From assembly GCA_945933905.1 (NCBI GenBank), contig CAMEQX010000105.1:1-5610 (forward strand): a DNA stretch of 5,610 nucleotides, in the 5' to 3' direction. This DNA is from an uncultured Clostridia bacterium (lineage in GTDB: Bacteria; Bacillota; Clostridia; Oscillospirales; Ruminococcaceae). The notes beneath the pieces are model-generated. The model was not told the DNA's origin and made no database searches. It worked only from the letters and a program-made list of their open reading frames with translations. Shown here in pieces: positions 5,084-5,610 of this stretch (within the stretch, counting starts at the first letter, position 1; each line of letters starts with the position of its first letter). A program made the translations under genes and the position numbers.

Positions 5084-5610
5084 TCACCGTCTGCCGCGGC
5101 TTCCCGAGCGCTTTTGCCCGATTTCCGCGCGGAGAATTCGCAGCTCGTCTTTGGTGAGGTCACGCCACTCGCCCGGCTTTAGCATTCCAAGCTTCACGCC
5201 GCCGATTGCCGTTCTGCGAAGCCGCCCGACGTTCAGCCCGAGCGCGTCGCACATTCTTCTGATTTGCCTGTTCAGACCTTGCTTGATGGTAATTCTGATA
5301 ACCGTGCGGTTCGGCTCCTCGGACACAACCTCGACTTTGCACGGAAGCGTTTTTTCACCGCCGTCAAGCTCAACTCCCGATGAAAGCGCAGCAAGCTGCT
5401 CCTCGGTAACGGCGCTGTCGAGAGTCACGCGGTAGGTCTTCCCGACGTGCTTTGAAGGGTGGGTGATGTCGTTTGCAAACTGCCCGTCGTTCGTGAAAAG
5501 AAGCAGTCCCTCGGAGTTGCGGTCAAGCCGTCCAACCGAAAAAACGCGCTCTGAAGCGCCCTCGAGCAGCTCCACGGCAGTCTTTCTGCCCTTTTCATCG
5601 GAGGCTGTCG
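5084..5610 (-). CDS. RsuA/RluB/RluF-family rRNA pseudouridine synthase (C-terminal part; start outside window)
   Basis: The minus-strand frame is open from the window edge to the TGA at 5086-5084, about 175 residues. It converts a uridine in ribosomal RNA to pseudouridine; the exact site cannot be read here. The catalytic motif GRLDRNSEGLLLFTNDG is present, with the nucleophilic Asp encoded at 5524-5522. It is followed by HPSKHVGKTYRV, the ELDGG segment, and the family signature GLNRQIRRMCDALG with GEWRDLT near the end. A basic tail (KRSGSRGRR) closes the protein. The missing N-terminal part should hold an S4 RNA-binding domain; family members are about 230-250 residues. The reading frame continues upstream of the GTG at 5575 as DEKGRKTA, the family's normal sequence, so that GTG is internal. 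GLNRQIRRMC leans to RluF and KLGMLKPGEW to RluB, so no symbol is given. A small gene follows 83 nt downstream with no clear terminator between. Confidence 0.9.
   Translation of the reverse strand, partial: TASDEKGRKTAVELLEGASERVFSVGRLDRNSEGLLLFTNDGQFANDITHPSKHVGKTYRVTLDSAVTEEQLAALSSGVELDGGEKTLPCKVEVVSEEPNRTVIRITIKQGLNRQIRRMCDALGLNVGRLRRTAIGGVKLGMLKPGEWRDLTKDELRILRAEIGQKRSGSRGRR

Noticed and set aside
1..5610. CRISPR arrays, insertion sequences, tRNA or rRNA genes, phage or attachment sites
   Set aside because: I found no regular repeat-spacer pattern, transposase-like reading frame, cloverleaf or terminal inverted repeats in the window.

Overview
The window suggests a low-to-mid GC Gram-positive anaerobe of the Clostridia, most likely Oscillospirales/Ruminococcus-like. 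The clues are strong AGGAGG-type ribosome sites, AT-rich intergenic DNA between more GC-rich genes, a Ser/Thr-rich solute-binding lipoprotein and sigma-A-like promoters. This is inference from style, not a taxonomic search. Every gene I can support lies on the minus strand, so transcription runs from high to low coordinates.

Layout in the direction of transcription. (1) 5610-5084 is the 3' part of a 16S/23S rRNA pseudouridine synthase of the RsuA/RluB/RluF family, whose start lies outside the window. (2) 5000-4677 is a small unrecognised protein with a weak GNAT-like look and a Cys/His-rich tail (CCGCH). (3) A clear promoter (4591-4563) and a 5' leader with a 13-bp hairpin (4544-4515) precede a compact three-gene operon, 4488-1348. 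It encodes an MmdA/12S-like CoA carboxyltransferase, a free biotin carrier protein and an OadA/5S-like keto-acid carboxyltransferase, and it ends at a GC-rich hairpin (1341-1317). (4) About 500 bp of AT-rich DNA without a gene (845-1347) carries that terminator, palindromes, a promoter and a structured leader. (5) 844-1 encodes the N-terminal 281 residues of a sugar-type ABC transporter substrate-binding lipoprotein, which runs off the window.

The main point of interest is the three-gene operon. It has exactly the three polypeptide types of the biotin transcarboxylase known from Propionibacterium (12S, 1.3S, 5S). It has neither a biotin carboxylase (the ATP-using part) nor the membrane subunits of a sodium-pumping decarboxylase. 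The expected chemistry is carboxyl transfer between an acyl-CoA and a keto acid such as pyruvate/oxaloacetate, through biotin on Lys85 of the carrier. The 12S-like subunit is short (441 aa) and altered in both of its oxyanion-hole loops, so its acyl-CoA substrate is open.

The second point of interest is the leader of the solute-binding protein gene. It can fold into a nested two-stem element (872-914) next to a second imperfect hairpin (925-961). I do not recognise it as a known riboswitch class.
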